Below are positions 25,647 through 37,532 of a DNA stretch of 64,000 nucleotides, in pieces. Within the stretch, counting starts at the first letter, position 1. Each line of letters opens with the position of its first letter. A model generated the notes under the pieces. It did no database searches and was not told the origin of the DNA. It saw only the letters and a program-made list of their open reading frames with translations. The DNA is from Brachybacterium ginsengisoli. GTDB lineage: Bacteria > Actinomycetota > Actinomycetes > Actinomycetales > Dermabacteraceae. The stretch spans positions 3,224,001-3,288,000 of the forward strand of contig NZ_CP023564.1 in NCBI RefSeq assembly GCF_002407065.1. Direction: 5' to 3'. A program made the translations under genes and the position numbers.

Positions 25647-26897
25647 TCAGAAGAACGTCTCCACCGCCTCCGTCACGATCCCGCCGGCGTCGACGACGGG
25701 GATCAGGCGCCATTTGTCGAAGGCGGTGCACGGGTGGGAGAGGCCGAGCGTCACCACGTCGCCGATCGCGACCGGGGCCTCCCCCTCCCAGCGCAGGAAG
25801 GTGTGCTGGTCGTTCAGCGCCGTCACCTCCGCGCGGAGCGGCCGCTCCGTCCCGCCGAGGGAGTCGGCGACCGCGAGCGGCACGGGCAGGCCCTCGTCGA
25901 AGGGAACGTCGCGCTTGCCGGCATCGAGCAGGGCGAGGCCCGGCTCGGGCTGTGAGACCACCCGGGCGTAGGCGCGCATCGCGGGCAGCAGCGCCTCGGC
26001 CTCGGGCAGGCCGCGGTCGCGGTCCAGGGGCGAGATGCCCCGGTAGAAGCCGCTGTCGTGGACGATGTACGCCCCCGAGCGCAGCACCCCGCGAGTGCCG
26101 GGCACCCCCGCGATCGCGGCGGCGACGAGATCGGGGTAGGCGCTGCCCCCGGCGGTGATCCAGACGGTGCCGCCGACCAGATCCCGCACGCCCGCCCCGA
26201 GCGCGGCGAGGCGCTCGCAGTACTCGCGCACCGTCTCGAGCGCGGCCTCGCTGCGGTCGTGGCCGAGCGCGCCCTCGTAGCCGCTCACCCCGCGCAGCGT
26301 GAGCACGGGCGAGGCGGCGAGGCGCTCGGCGATCGCGAGGGCCTCGACCTCGGTGCGGGCACCGGTGCGCCCGCCCTCGGCCCCGAGCTCCACGAGCACG
26401 CCGAGGCGGGAGCCCTCCGGCAGCGCCTGCTCCATGAGGTCCACGGCGGCCAGGGAGTCGGCCCAGCACACGAGCTCCTGCGCGGGACGCTCCGCGAGCC
26501 AGGCGTCCAGGCGCCGCAGCAGAACGGGGTCCACGCACATGTTCGCGATCTGCACCGTGGGGATCCCGGCGCGCAGCGCCACGTCGGCCTGCCAGCCGGT
26601 GGCGACCGTGATGCCCGTGGCGCCCGCGTCGAGCTGGCGGTGCCACAGCACCGGGGCCATGGTGGTCTTCCCGTGGGGCATCAGCTCGAGGCCGCGCTCG
26701 GCGACCCAGTTGGCCATGACCTGGAGGTTGTGTGCCATCCCGGGGCCGTCGAGCACCAGCAGCGGGGTGGAGAAGCTCGCTAGCGGCTCCTCCAGCGCGG
26801 TGACGTCGCGGCCGACGAGCCCGGCGGGGAAGGACTTGTCCTCGGCGGTGACAGCGCGGGCGGTGGCAGCACGGGCGGCGACAGCACGGGGGCTCAT
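25647..26897 (-). CDS. PLP-dependent D-amino-acid deaminase/aldolase (alanine-racemase fold), candidate D-glucosaminate deaminase
   Basis: The 416-residue fold-III PLP enzyme has the cofactor lysine as Lys77 in MPHGKTTMAP, an N-terminal barrel (GATGITVATGWQADVALRAG) and a C-terminal divalent-metal site with His388 and Cys390 in GLSHPCTAFDKW. This matches the D-threonine aldolase/D-serine dehydratase-like group. It is the last gene of an operon with a deacylase, RidA, KDG kinase and KDPG aldolase. Deamination of D-glucosaminate to 2-keto-3-deoxygluconate is therefore the best inferred reaction; D-threonine aldolase or D-serine dehydratase activity is the alternative. It overlaps the aldolase gene by 4 bp. 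Confidence 0.88.
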   Translation of the reverse strand: MSPRAVAARAATARAVTAEDKSFPAGLVGRDVTALEEPLASFSTPLLVLDGPGMAHNLQVMANWVAERGLELMPHGKTTMAPVLWHRQLDAGATGITVATGWQADVALRAGIPTVQIANMCVDPVLLRRLDAWLAERPAQELVCWADSLAAVDLMEQALPEGSRLGVLVELGAEGGRTGARTEVEALAIAERLAASPVLTLRGVSGYEGALGHDRSEAALETVREYCERLAALGAGVRDLVGGTVWITAGGSAYPDLVAAAIAGVPGTRGVLRSGAYIVHDSGFYRGISPLDRDRGLPEAEALLPAMRAYARVVSQPEPGLALLDAGKRDVPFDEGLPVPLAVADSLGGTERPLRAEVTALNDQHTFLRWEGEAPVAIGDVVTLGLSHPCTAFDKWRLIPVVDAGGIVTEAVETFF

Positions 26898-27550
26898 CGG
26901 GCGATCACCTCGGCGAGGCGGGCGATCTCGGCGGGGTCCTCGAGCGCGCTGCCCACGGCCACCACGCGCACGCCGGCGTCGAGGAACTCGGCCGCGTTGC
27001 GGGCGTTCATCCCGCCGGTCGCGACGAAGCGCGTCTGCGGGAACGGACCGGCCATGGCGGGGAACCAGCCGGCCCCCAGCAGCGAGGCCGGGAAGGCCTT
27101 CAGCCAGCGCAGGCCCGCGACGTGGGCGTGCTGCACCTCGGTGGCGGAGGCGACGCCGGGCAGGGAGGCGAGCCCGGCCTCCTCGCTCGCGCGGACCACC
27201 GCGAGGTCCAGCCCGGGGCTGACGGTGAAGGCGGCGCCGGCGGAGGCGGCGACCTCCACGGTGGCAGCGTCCAGCACGGTGCCGGCGCCGACCTGCTTGC
27301 CGCGCTCGCGCCCGGCGGCGACGACGGCGGCGAGCGCCTCGGCATCGACGTCGGTCTGCAGCGGGAGCTCGACGGCGTCGATGCCGAGGTCCCAGGCGGT
27401 CGTCGCGAGCTCCAGGCTGCGCTCCACGCCCATGCCGCGAAGGATCGCCATCAGGGGCGAGGCGGCGAAGGCGGCGTCGAAGTAGGCGGCGCTGTCGGTG
27501 TGTTCAGGACTGTCGGCGCGCTGCGGGCTGTCGGTGCGGTGGGCGCTCAT
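26894..27550 (-). CDS. eda: KDPG/KHG aldolase (2-dehydro-3-deoxy-phosphogluconate aldolase)
   Basis: The 218-residue class I aldolase has the catalytic glutamate Glu61 in AVELPLQT and the Schiff-base Lys151 in RWLKAFPA. GAGTVLDAATVEVAASAGA and VATGGMNARNAAEFL are family phosphate-site segments. The first 25 residues (HRTDSPQRADSPEHTDS) are an unusual repetitive extension. It cleaves KDPG to pyruvate and glyceraldehyde-3-phosphate. It overlaps the kinase and deaminase genes by 4 bp each. Confidence 0.93.
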   Translation of the reverse strand: MSAHRTDSPQRADSPEHTDSAAYFDAAFAASPLMAILRGMGVERSLELATTAWDLGIDAVELPLQTDVDAEALAAVVAAGRERGKQVGAGTVLDAATVEVAASAGAAFTVSPGLDLAVVRASEEAGLASLPGVASATEVQHAHVAGLRWLKAFPASLLGAGWFPAMAGPFPQTRFVATGGMNARNAAEFLDAGVRVVAVGSALEDPAEIARLAEVIAR

Positions 27551-28497
27551 GAGCGGGCCTCTCCTGCGCGGGGTGCGCGGTCGGTGGGGGACGTGCTGGG
27601 CGAGGGGATGTCCTGGGTGCTGGAGAGCGCGTGGGCGGCGCGGGCGTGGCCGCGCGCCAGGCGCCCGGCGGCGTCCTCACCGCGCAGCAGGCCGTCCATC
27701 CAGCCGGCGGCGAAGGCGTCCCCGGCGCCCACGGCCTCGACCACCTCGATCCTCGGGGTGGGCACGGCGGTGCGCTCCCCCGCCGTGAACTCCACGGCGT
27801 CGACGTCGGCGTCCTTCACCACGAGGTGCGGGACGTCCGGGAACAGGGCGCGGACGTCGTCGGCGGTGTCGGTCCCCCACAGCACGGCGGCCTCGTCCCG
27901 GCCCACCAGGACGATGTCCGCCTCGCGGGCGGCCGCGAGGATCTCCCGTCCGGCCTCCTCGGTGCTGTCCCAGAGCGCGGGGCGGTGGTTCACATCGAGG
28001 CTCACCAGCGCGCCGGCGGCGCGGGCGGCGGCGATCGCGGCGTGCACGAGCTCGCGGCAGCCGGCCGAGAGCGCGAGCGTGATCCCGGAGAGGTGCACGA
28101 GGCGCGCCTCGGCGAGGTCCACGCGGTCCAGCTCGCCCGGCCCCATGCGGGAGGCGGCGGAGCCGGCGCGGTAGTAGAGGACGCCGTGGCCGGGGTCCTT
28201 GAGGTACAGGCCCGTCGGGGCGCCCGGATCCATCCGGACGTGCCGCACGTCCACGCCGTGGGCGGCGATCTCGCGGCGCACCCGCCGGCCCAGCGCGTCC
28301 TCGCCGAGGGCGCTGCACCAGGCGGCGCGGTGCCCGGCGGCGGCGATGTGGCAGGCCACGTTGGACTCGGCGCCGCCCATCGAGAGGCGGAGGTCCTCCG
28401 CCTGCTCGAGCGGCTCGGGGCGGGCGGGGGCCACCAGCGCCATCGTCTCGCCGAGGCAGAGCAGGTCCAGGGGCCGGTCGGGGTGCGCGACGGGCAT
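27547..28497 (-). CDS. kdgK: PfkB-family sugar kinase, probably 2-keto-3-deoxygluconate kinase
   Basis: The 316-residue ribokinase-fold protein has the N-terminal GGAESNVACHIAAAGH motif and the catalytic GAGDAFAAGW motif near residue 262, with the Asp base. CLGETMALVAPARPEPLEQA is typical of KDG kinases. It would phosphorylate KDG made by the deaminase to KDPG for the overlapping aldolase gene. It starts 3 bp after the RidA stop. Confidence 0.9.
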   Translation of the reverse strand: MPVAHPDRPLDLLCLGETMALVAPARPEPLEQAEDLRLSMGGAESNVACHIAAAGHRAAWCSALGEDALGRRVRREIAAHGVDVRHVRMDPGAPTGLYLKDPGHGVLYYRAGSAASRMGPGELDRVDLAEARLVHLSGITLALSAGCRELVHAAIAAARAAGALVSLDVNHRPALWDSTEEAGREILAAAREADIVLVGRDEAAVLWGTDTADDVRALFPDVPHLVVKDADVDAVEFTAGERTAVPTPRIEVVEAVGAGDAFAAGWMDGLLRGEDAAGRLARGHARAAHALSSTQDIPSPSTSPTDRAPRAGEARS

Positions 28498-28500
28498 CGA

Positions 28501-28902
28501 TCAACCCGCCACTCGGGCGACCACGTCGATCTCGACGAGGATGTTCGCCAGCTGCGAGCCGACGGTGGTGCGCACCGGGTACGGGGCGGTGAAGAACTCC
28601 TGGTACGCGGCGTTGAACTCCGCGAAGTCGGCGAGATCGGCGAGGTGCACGGTGGTCTTGAGGACCTGGTCCATGGTCGCGCCGTGCTCGTCGAGGACGG
28701 CCTGGATGTTGCGCAGCACCTGGCGGGTCTGCTCGGCGACGGACTCCGCGACGGCGTTGCCGTTCTCGCGGTCCTGGGGGCCGAAGCCGGCGGTGAACAG
28801 CAGGTCGCCGCTGACGATGCCCTGGCTGTAGGGGCCGGCCGGCTGCGGGGCGCGCTCGCTGACGATGGCCTGCTTGGCGGGGGTGTTCTGCGAGGTGGTC
28901 AT
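28501..28902 (-). CDS. RidA family enamine/imine deaminase
   Basis: The 133-residue protein has the YjgF/RidA pattern (APQPAGPYSQGIVSGDLLFT; TTVHLADLADFAEFNAAY) with the conserved Arg in PVRTTVGSQLA and Glu in ILVEIDVVARV. RidA hydrolyses reactive enamines and imines released by PLP dehydratases, which fits the PLP deaminase in the same operon. A GGAG-type ribosome site precedes the ATG. Confidence 0.93.
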   Translation of the reverse strand: MTTSQNTPAKQAIVSERAPQPAGPYSQGIVSGDLLFTAGFGPQDRENGNAVAESVAEQTRQVLRNIQAVLDEHGATMDQVLKTTVHLADLADFAEFNAAYQEFFTAPYPVRTTVGSQLANILVEIDVVARVAG

Positions 28903-28922
28903 GGGGTTCTCCTTGGGGTTTC

Positions 28923-30542
28923 CTACAGGGTGACAGGGCCGGCGGGCGCCGGTCTGCCGGGTTCAGGGGCGGGACGGCTCGCGCGCACGCCGCCGCCGGG
29001 CAGGGCGCCGGTGAGACGGCCGCCCGCGAGCACCGGGACGCCGCCCACGAGCACGTCGTCGATCCCCTCGGCGAGCGCGAGCGGGCTCTCGTAGCTCGCG
29101 GCCTCGCGCACCTGCTCGGGGGCGATGAGGGCGAGGTCGGCGATCGCGCCGGGGCGCAGGCGCCCGCGGTCGCCGAGGGCGAAGAGGTCCGCGGCGGAGG
29201 TGGACAGGTGCTGGACCGCCTCGGCCCAGCCCAGGTCGCCGCGCTCGCGCACATAGGTGGCGAGGAAGGCGGCGAAGGTGCCGCGGGCGCGGGGATGGGG
29301 ATGCGCGCCCACGAAGATCCCGTCGGAGCCGCCGAGGTGCCCGGGATGGGCGAAGAGCCGGCCCAGGTCCGAGGCGGGGCGCTGGTCGTGCACGGCCATC
29401 ACCACGTTGACGTCCAGCCGTGCGGCCAGCAGCAGGTCGAGCGCGGCATCGACCGCGTCGGTGCCGCGGCGGAGGGCGATCTCGGCGAGGGTGAGGCCGG
29501 GGGCCCAGTCGTGCTCGGGGGCGCTCGTGTGCGCGAGCGTGATCAGCTCGGGCCAGTCCTCGCCGAGGCTGGGGTTCTTCGCGACCTGCGGGAACCAGTC
29601 CCGGCGCAGCACCTCGCGCTGCGCCGGCGAGCGCAGCTGGGCGAGCACGTGGTCCGTCTCCTGCGCGGTGAGGGCCGGGGGCAGCATCGTCATCGACAGC
29701 ATCGAGCAGCCCCGCGTGTACGGGTAGGCGTCGAAGCTCCCGCGCACGCCCTGCGCGGCCATCCAGTCCATCAGGCGCCACGCCTCGTCGGCCGGGGTGT
29801 GGAAGTGGGAGATGTGCACGGGCACGCCGGCGGCCGCACCGATCGCGGTCGCCTCCTCGACCCCCACCTGGGCGTTGTGCTCGTAGCCGCCGCGCATGTG
29901 GGTGACGTAGGGCAGGCCATGGGGGGCGAGCGGCGTGCACAGCGCCGCGATCTCGTCGGCCTCCGCGAACAGGCCCGGCACGTAGTCGAGCCCGGTCGAG
30001 AGGCCCACGGCGCCGTCGGCGATCCCGTCGGCGACCAGCCGCGTCATCGCCTCCCGCTCGGCGGGCAGGGCCGGGCGGGACTCCCGGCCCATCACCTGGT
30101 GGCGCACGGTCCCGGCCGGCACCAGGTAGGCGACCCCGAGCGGGATCCGCCCGTTGTAGCCGGCCAGCAGGTCCGCGACGCGGGGCCCGCGGTAGGCGGG
30201 GTGGGCGCCGTTGATCGGGGCGAAGTACTCCCCCGCGAAGGCGCCGTCCCCGGGGGCGAAGGAGACGCCGTCCTGCCCGGTGACCACGGTGGTGATGCCC
30301 TGGCGCAGCAGGGCGAGCTGCACGTCCGGGTCGAACACCGCCGCCTCGGCGTGGGAGTGGGCGTCCACGAAGCCGGGGACCACCAGGCGCCCGTCGGCCT
30401 CGAGCACCGCGGCGCCCGCGGGAGCATCGAGGTCGGGGCCGATCTCGGCGATCCGGTCGCCCTCGACGAGGACGTCGGCGCGGAAGGGGTCGTGGCCGCC
30501 ACCGGGGTGGACGAGGCCGCCGCGCAGCACGATCGAGCTCAT
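28923..30542 (-). CDS. N-acyl-D-amino-acid deacylase family amidohydrolase, candidate N-acetyl-D-glucosaminate deacetylase
   Basis: The 539-residue amidohydrolase has metal histidines His62 and His64 in VDAHSHAEAAVF, HISHFH mid-protein, and the C-terminal GSDGIFVGAHPHPRARGTFA motif of D-aminoacylases. The residue that is a metal-binding cysteine in classical D-aminoacylase (NCG motif) appears here as Asp91 in VTGQDGVSF, suggesting altered specificity. In this operon it would remove acetate from N-acetyl-D-glucosaminate or another N-acyl-D-amino acid. It starts 1 bp after the transporter stop. Confidence 0.88.
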   Translation of the reverse strand: MSSIVLRGGLVHPGGGHDPFRADVLVEGDRIAEIGPDLDAPAGAAVLEADGRLVVPGFVDAHSHAEAAVFDPDVQLALLRQGITTVVTGQDGVSFAPGDGAFAGEYFAPINGAHPAYRGPRVADLLAGYNGRIPLGVAYLVPAGTVRHQVMGRESRPALPAEREAMTRLVADGIADGAVGLSTGLDYVPGLFAEADEIAALCTPLAPHGLPYVTHMRGGYEHNAQVGVEEATAIGAAAGVPVHISHFHTPADEAWRLMDWMAAQGVRGSFDAYPYTRGCSMLSMTMLPPALTAQETDHVLAQLRSPAQREVLRRDWFPQVAKNPSLGEDWPELITLAHTSAPEHDWAPGLTLAEIALRRGTDAVDAALDLLLAARLDVNVVMAVHDQRPASDLGRLFAHPGHLGGSDGIFVGAHPHPRARGTFAAFLATYVRERGDLGWAEAVQHLSTSAADLFALGDRGRLRPGAIADLALIAPEQVREAASYESPLALAEGIDDVLVGGVPVLAGGRLTGALPGGGVRASRPAPEPGRPAPAGPVTL

Positions 30543-30543
30543 G

Positions 30544-31887
30544 TCAGGGGGCCACCTTCGCGTGGAGCCGACCGGCGTTCTCCGTGTCGGGCCGGATCGA
30601 GGCCGCCGCCGTGGCGACCGCTCCGATCAGGCAGATGGCGACGACGTAGGCGATCACCGGCCAGATGCTGCCGCTCGCCCAGCCCACCAGGGCGGTCGCG
30701 ATCAGCGGCGCGAGGCCGCCGCCGAGGGTGTTGGAGAGCTGGTAGCCGATGTTCACGCCGGTGGTGCGCTGCTCGACGTCGAACATCTCGGTGAGCATGG
30801 TGGAGAGCGTGGACTGCATCGCGACGCCGGGGATCACGAACCCGACCACCATGCCCAGCCAGATCAGACCCGTGCTCTCTGTGGAGTAGAGCAGGAACGC
30901 GGGCCACACCAGCACCGCGAAACCGATGCAGCCGGCGATGTAGACGGTGCGTCGGCCCACCCTGTCCGAGAGGGCGCCGTAGGCGGGGGCTACCACGATC
31001 TGCAGCAGGCCCACGATCATCGTGCCGAGGAACCCGACGGAGGCGGCGGTGCCCTCGGCGACCATGTAGGCCAGGCCGTAGGTGAGCACGATGTACCCGG
31101 CGATGGACTGCGGCAGGCCGATGAGGATGCCCAGGATCGTGTTCTTGGGGTGGCGGAACACCTCCAGCAGCGGCGAGCGAGCCTTGTTCGTGGCGTTCGC
31201 GACGTCGCGGGCGTGCTCCTGGAACTCCTCGGACTCCTCGAGATGGCGCCGCAGCAGGATCGCGACGATCGACAGGACCAGGGAGAAGACGAACGGGATG
31301 CGCCATCCCCAGGTCATGAAGAAGGACTCGGGCCCGGCGCCGAGGCCGGCGAACATGCCGGCGGAGAGCACGTTGGCGATGCCGGCGCCGGAGATGAGGA
31401 AGGCGCCGAAGAGCCCGCGGCGGCCCACCGGGGCGTGCTCGACGACCATCGTGGCGGCGCCGCCCATCTCGCCGCCGACGAACAGGCCCTGCATCATGCG
31501 CAGGAGGATCAGCAGGATCGGTGCGGTGGCGCCGATGGCGGCGTCCGACGGGATGAGGCCGATCGCCGCGGTGGACAGCCCCATCCCGATCACGGTGATC
31601 AGCAGCGTGACCTTGCGGCCCAGCCGGTCGCCGATCGCGCCGAACACGAGCCCGCCCAGCGGGCGGAACAGGAAGCCGACGGCGAAGCTCGCAAAGGAGG
31701 ACAGCTGCGCGACGAACTCCGAGTCGCCGGAGAAGAAGACGTGCGGGAACACGGTCGCGGCGGCGAGGCCGTAGAGGTAGTAGTCGAAGTACTCCATCAG
31801 GGTGCCGATGGCGCCGCCGGCGATGGTGCGCTTCTGCTTCGGGCCGAGCTTCGGCGCTGCGCTCGCAGCCTCTCGCTGAATGGTCAT
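30544..31887 (-). CDS. MFS transporter, metabolite:H+ symporter (MHS) family
   Basis: The 447-residue, 12-helix transporter begins MTIQREAASAAPKLGPKQKR; the ATG at 31887 has a CGAGGAG ribosome site. LMEYFDYYLYGLAAATVFPH and GDRLGRKVTLLITVIGMGLS are MHS-family signatures (shikimate, proline/betaine and similar symporters). It is the first gene of the deacylase-deaminase operon and probably imports its substrate. The promoter lies in the divergent gap shared with the YheO/DauR-type regulator. Confidence 0.9.
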   Translation of the reverse strand: MTIQREAASAAPKLGPKQKRTIAGGAIGTLMEYFDYYLYGLAAATVFPHVFFSGDSEFVAQLSSFASFAVGFLFRPLGGLVFGAIGDRLGRKVTLLITVIGMGLSTAAIGLIPSDAAIGATAPILLILLRMMQGLFVGGEMGGAATMVVEHAPVGRRGLFGAFLISGAGIANVLSAGMFAGLGAGPESFFMTWGWRIPFVFSLVLSIVAILLRRHLEESEEFQEHARDVANATNKARSPLLEVFRHPKNTILGILIGLPQSIAGYIVLTYGLAYMVAEGTAASVGFLGTMIVGLLQIVVAPAYGALSDRVGRRTVYIAGCIGFAVLVWPAFLLYSTESTGLIWLGMVVGFVIPGVAMQSTLSTMLTEMFDVEQRTTGVNIGYQLSNTLGGGLAPLIATALVGWASGSIWPVIAYVVAICLIGAVATAAASIRPDTENAGRLHAKVAP

Positions 31888-31987
31888 GGTCGTGCTCCTC
31901 GGGGCGGGACGGATCCGGGGCGGCGATGCGCCGGAGGTGCTGCGCGGGCGAGCTCGGCGACGGGATCGCGACGACAGCGGGAGCGAC

Positions 31988-32013
31988 GATACATAAATTA
32001 TCTGCCCTTGACT
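31988..32013. promoter_or_regulatory. AT-rich divergent promoter core
   Basis: A clear AT-rich island in an otherwise GC-rich gap contains the imperfect palindrome GATACATAAATTATC and, rightward, a TTGACT box at 32008-32013 that resembles a -35 element for the regulator gene. The likely -10 for the regulator is poor. The island probably also serves the leftward operon. Confidence 0.45.
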
Positions 32014-32077
32014 ACCATTCTGTTCACATCGTTCGTCCCGGATGAGAGGATGGGGCCGCCGTCGAAAGGAGGGCGCC

Positions 32078-32809
32078 GTGCCCGTCACACCCGAGCTGTC
32101 CCCGCACAGCGCCGTCGCAGAGCCCGCCGCGCCCGCCGAACAGGTCGCCGAGCCGCGCTTCGCGGACATCACCGCCGCCCACCGGATGCTGGCCCCGCTG
32201 ATGGAGGCGATCGCCGCCGTGGGCGGCCCGCACTGCGAGGTGGTGCTCCACGACCTCAGCCGGCGCGACCTCGAGCACTCCGTGTACGCGATCGTCAACG
32301 GCCACGTGAGCGGCCGGAGCGTGGGCGGGCCCTCCACGAACCTCGGCGCCGAGGTGCTGCGGGACGAGAGCCTGGACCACAACGCCTTCGGCTACCGCGG
32401 GCGCACGGCCGACGGGCGCGAGCTGATCAGCTCGTCCGTCTACTACCGCGACCACGACGGGCGGATCCTCGCCTCGCTGTGCATCAACCGCGACCTCTCC
32501 CCCACGCAGAACGCGATGGCGGCGCTGTCCGCCCTGCTCCCGGAGAGCTCCGGCGACGCCGGCGGCGCCCCGCACGAACTCGTCGCCCCGGACGTCACCA
32601 GCGTGCTCGAGGACATGATCTCCGAGGCGATCACCGCCACCGGCAAGATCCCCTCCGCGATGACCAAGGCCGACCGCATCGAGGTGCTGCGCCTGCTCGA
32701 GGACCGCGGCGCCTTCCACATCAAGCGCGCGGCCGAGAAGGTCTCGGCGCGGCTCGGGGTGTCCCGGGTGACGACCTACGGGTACCTGGACGAGGTGCGA
32801 CGGGGGTAG
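32078..32809 (+). CDS. YheO/DauR-type transcriptional regulator (PAS-like plus HTH)
   Basis: The 243-residue protein uses GTG at 32078, chosen because AAAGGAGGG lies 4-5 bp upstream. The N-terminal half matches the YheO PAS-like domain (CEVVLHDLSRRDLEHSVYAI; ILASLCINRDLSPTQNAMAA). The C-terminal half is the DauR-type helix-turn-helix (DRIEVLRLLEDRGAFHIKRA, then LGVSRVTTYGYLDEVR). DauR controls D-arginine catabolism in Pseudomonas. Here it diverges from the deacylase-deaminase operon and is its probable regulator, consistent with a D-amino-acid-like inducer. Confidence 0.9.
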   Translation: MPVTPELSPHSAVAEPAAPAEQVAEPRFADITAAHRMLAPLMEAIAAVGGPHCEVVLHDLSRRDLEHSVYAIVNGHVSGRSVGGPSTNLGAEVLRDESLDHNAFGYRGRTADGRELISSSVYYRDHDGRILASLCINRDLSPTQNAMAALSALLPESSGDAGGAPHELVAPDVTSVLEDMISEAITATGKIPSAMTKADRIEVLRLLEDRGAFHIKRAAEKVSARLGVSRVTTYGYLDEVRRG

Positions 32810-32897
32810 ACGGCTCCTGCCGGGCGGTCGACCAGCGCTGTCAGCACTCTCTGGGATGATCGAGGGATCTTCGCTCTCCGCTTGGGAAGGGGCTCCT

Positions 32898-36388
<3,491 letters not shown>

Positions 36389-36392
<4 letters not shown>

Positions 36393-37039
36393 GCGGCAGG
36401 GTGAGAGCGGCATCGAACCTGTGGATCACGTTCCGCGCCGACGGGACCCTCCGCCTCGAGCTCCTCGTGGACTGGTACACGCTCCTGGGCGTCGCGGAGT
36501 GCCGCGTGGAGGATCCGGAGGGAATTGCTCGGACCCTCGCCGCCTGGTCTCTCCGCCCAGCGGCCGACCCCACGCCACGCTTCGCGAACGGTCGCGCAAC
36601 GCGCTCGCAGGACTTCGGCGTGGGGTTCCTGGCAGCCTCCCCGCATGACCGCGCGGCGCTCGGGAGCATCCGCGGGCGGCAGGAGGCATTCCGGGAGCTG
36701 TTCGGGGAGCCCCGGCCAGGATCCACGGAGCAGGGCGAGGCCGACTGCCGGCGCATGGCCCGCGTGCTCGTCACGGCGTTCCTCCGATACCGCGCCATCG
36801 CTCATGAACGACTCGCGGGCGGCGCCTATCTCCCGGTGCTGCGCGCGCAGCTCGCGCGCTGCCAGGCGCTGGGCGACGATCCCACTGGCTACCGCGTGCT
36901 GGAGCATTCCCTGCTGCCGATCCTCGAAGACGAGCAGTACCTGCGGCTCGCCGAGGATGAGCAGGCCCGTGGGCTGATCGCGGCGATCGATGCCGAGGTG
37001 GCGCGGCTGCACGGCGTGTGCATGAGCTCGGAGCGGTGA
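36389..37039 (+). CDS. hypothetical protein coupled to the helicase fusion
   Basis: The 216-residue protein uses a GTG at 36389 that overlaps the helicase stop (GTGA), with TTGGAG upstream, so the two are translationally coupled. The N-terminal part is beta-rich (NLWITFRADGTLRLELLVDW) and the rest helical and Arg/Ala-rich (QEAFRELFGEPRP; RMARVLVTAFLRYRAIAHER). No family or catalytic motif was recognised. Coupling suggests a partner or accessory role, but this is not shown. Confidence 0.6.
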
Positions 37040-37072
37040 GCGTGCCGCGCTCGCGGGCAGCGCGAGATTTGT

Positions 37073-37103
37073 GCTCCATGTCAGTTATCAACTGACATGG
37101 AGC
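37073..37103. terminator. perfect 14-bp hairpin downstream of the helicase operon
   Basis: GCTCCATGTCAGTT and AACTGACATGGAGC form a perfect stem with a 3-nt ATC loop, 33 bp after the stop of the hypothetical gene. There is no T-tract. A terminator is likely, but the strength and symmetry would also suit a protein-binding palindrome. Confidence 0.6.
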
Positions 37104-37254
37104 TCATTCGCTGCACCCCGTCACAGCACGCCCTGCGCCTCGCTCCCCACCGGGATCGGCGTCATGCGGGTGACCACCGTCGGCTTCTCGAGCAGCTCCT
37201 CGACATCGCCCCGCAAGAGCGTCCCGGCGGCGCCGTTTCCCGCTCGCCCCGGCG

Positions 37255-37309
37255 GACTGTCAGCTGGCGAACCAGATCGTGGTCGGAAATGGTTCGCCAG
37301 CTGACAGTC
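37255..37309. repeat. long palindromic intergenic element, copy A
   Basis: GACTGTCAGCTGGCGAACCA is repeated as its exact reverse complement after a 15-nt loop, giving a 20-bp perfect stem. Related elements lie at 61331-61393 and 63102-63154. All three sit between convergent genes. Candidate bidirectional terminator or REP-like repeat. Confidence 0.85.
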
Positions 37310-37335
37310 GACGCAGCGGGCCCTGGCGACCACCG

Positions 37336-37405
37336 GGCGTCGAGCGTCGGGCGTCGAGCGTCGAGCGTCGACCGCCGTGCGTCGGGCGTCGAGCGTCGGG
37401 CGTCC
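37336..37405. repeat. degenerate GCGTCGA/GCGTCGG tandem repeats
   Basis: About nine near-tandem heptamer-like units (GCGTCGA, GCGTCGG) fill this 70-bp stretch in the gap between 37040 and 37653. No gene is supported here. Confidence 0.6.
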
Positions 37406-37460
37406 TGGGTCGCCGACGAGTCCGCGATCAGGCGCTCAGGCCCCGCGCGGCGTCGTCGGC

Positions 37461-37532
37461 CGCCGGCACTCGTCCCCGAGGTGGTGCGGCTGATGGTCAT
37501 CGTCGATCCCGGTGCACGGGTCGATGCACGTC
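37461..37532 (-). pseudogene. C-terminal fragment of a GNAT paralogue
   Basis: These 72 bp align without gaps to 39978-40049, the 3' end of the intact GNAT gene, at roughly three quarters identity. The minus-strand translation CTGIDDDHQPHHLGDECR mirrors YTWVDENHQEHHVADECR there. Nothing else of the gene remains. The rest of 37040-37653 holds the hairpin, palindrome and tandem repeats listed separately. Confidence 0.7.

Noticed and set aside
25647-26897. Annotation as alanine racemase
   Set aside because: The fold is shared, but the C-terminal His-x-Cys metal site and PHGKTTM motif mark the D-threonine aldolase/deaminase group.
37255-37309. Palindrome as terminal inverted repeats of an insertion sequence
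   Set aside because: The arms are only 15 bp apart, with no transposase or target duplication; a hairpin repeat fits better.
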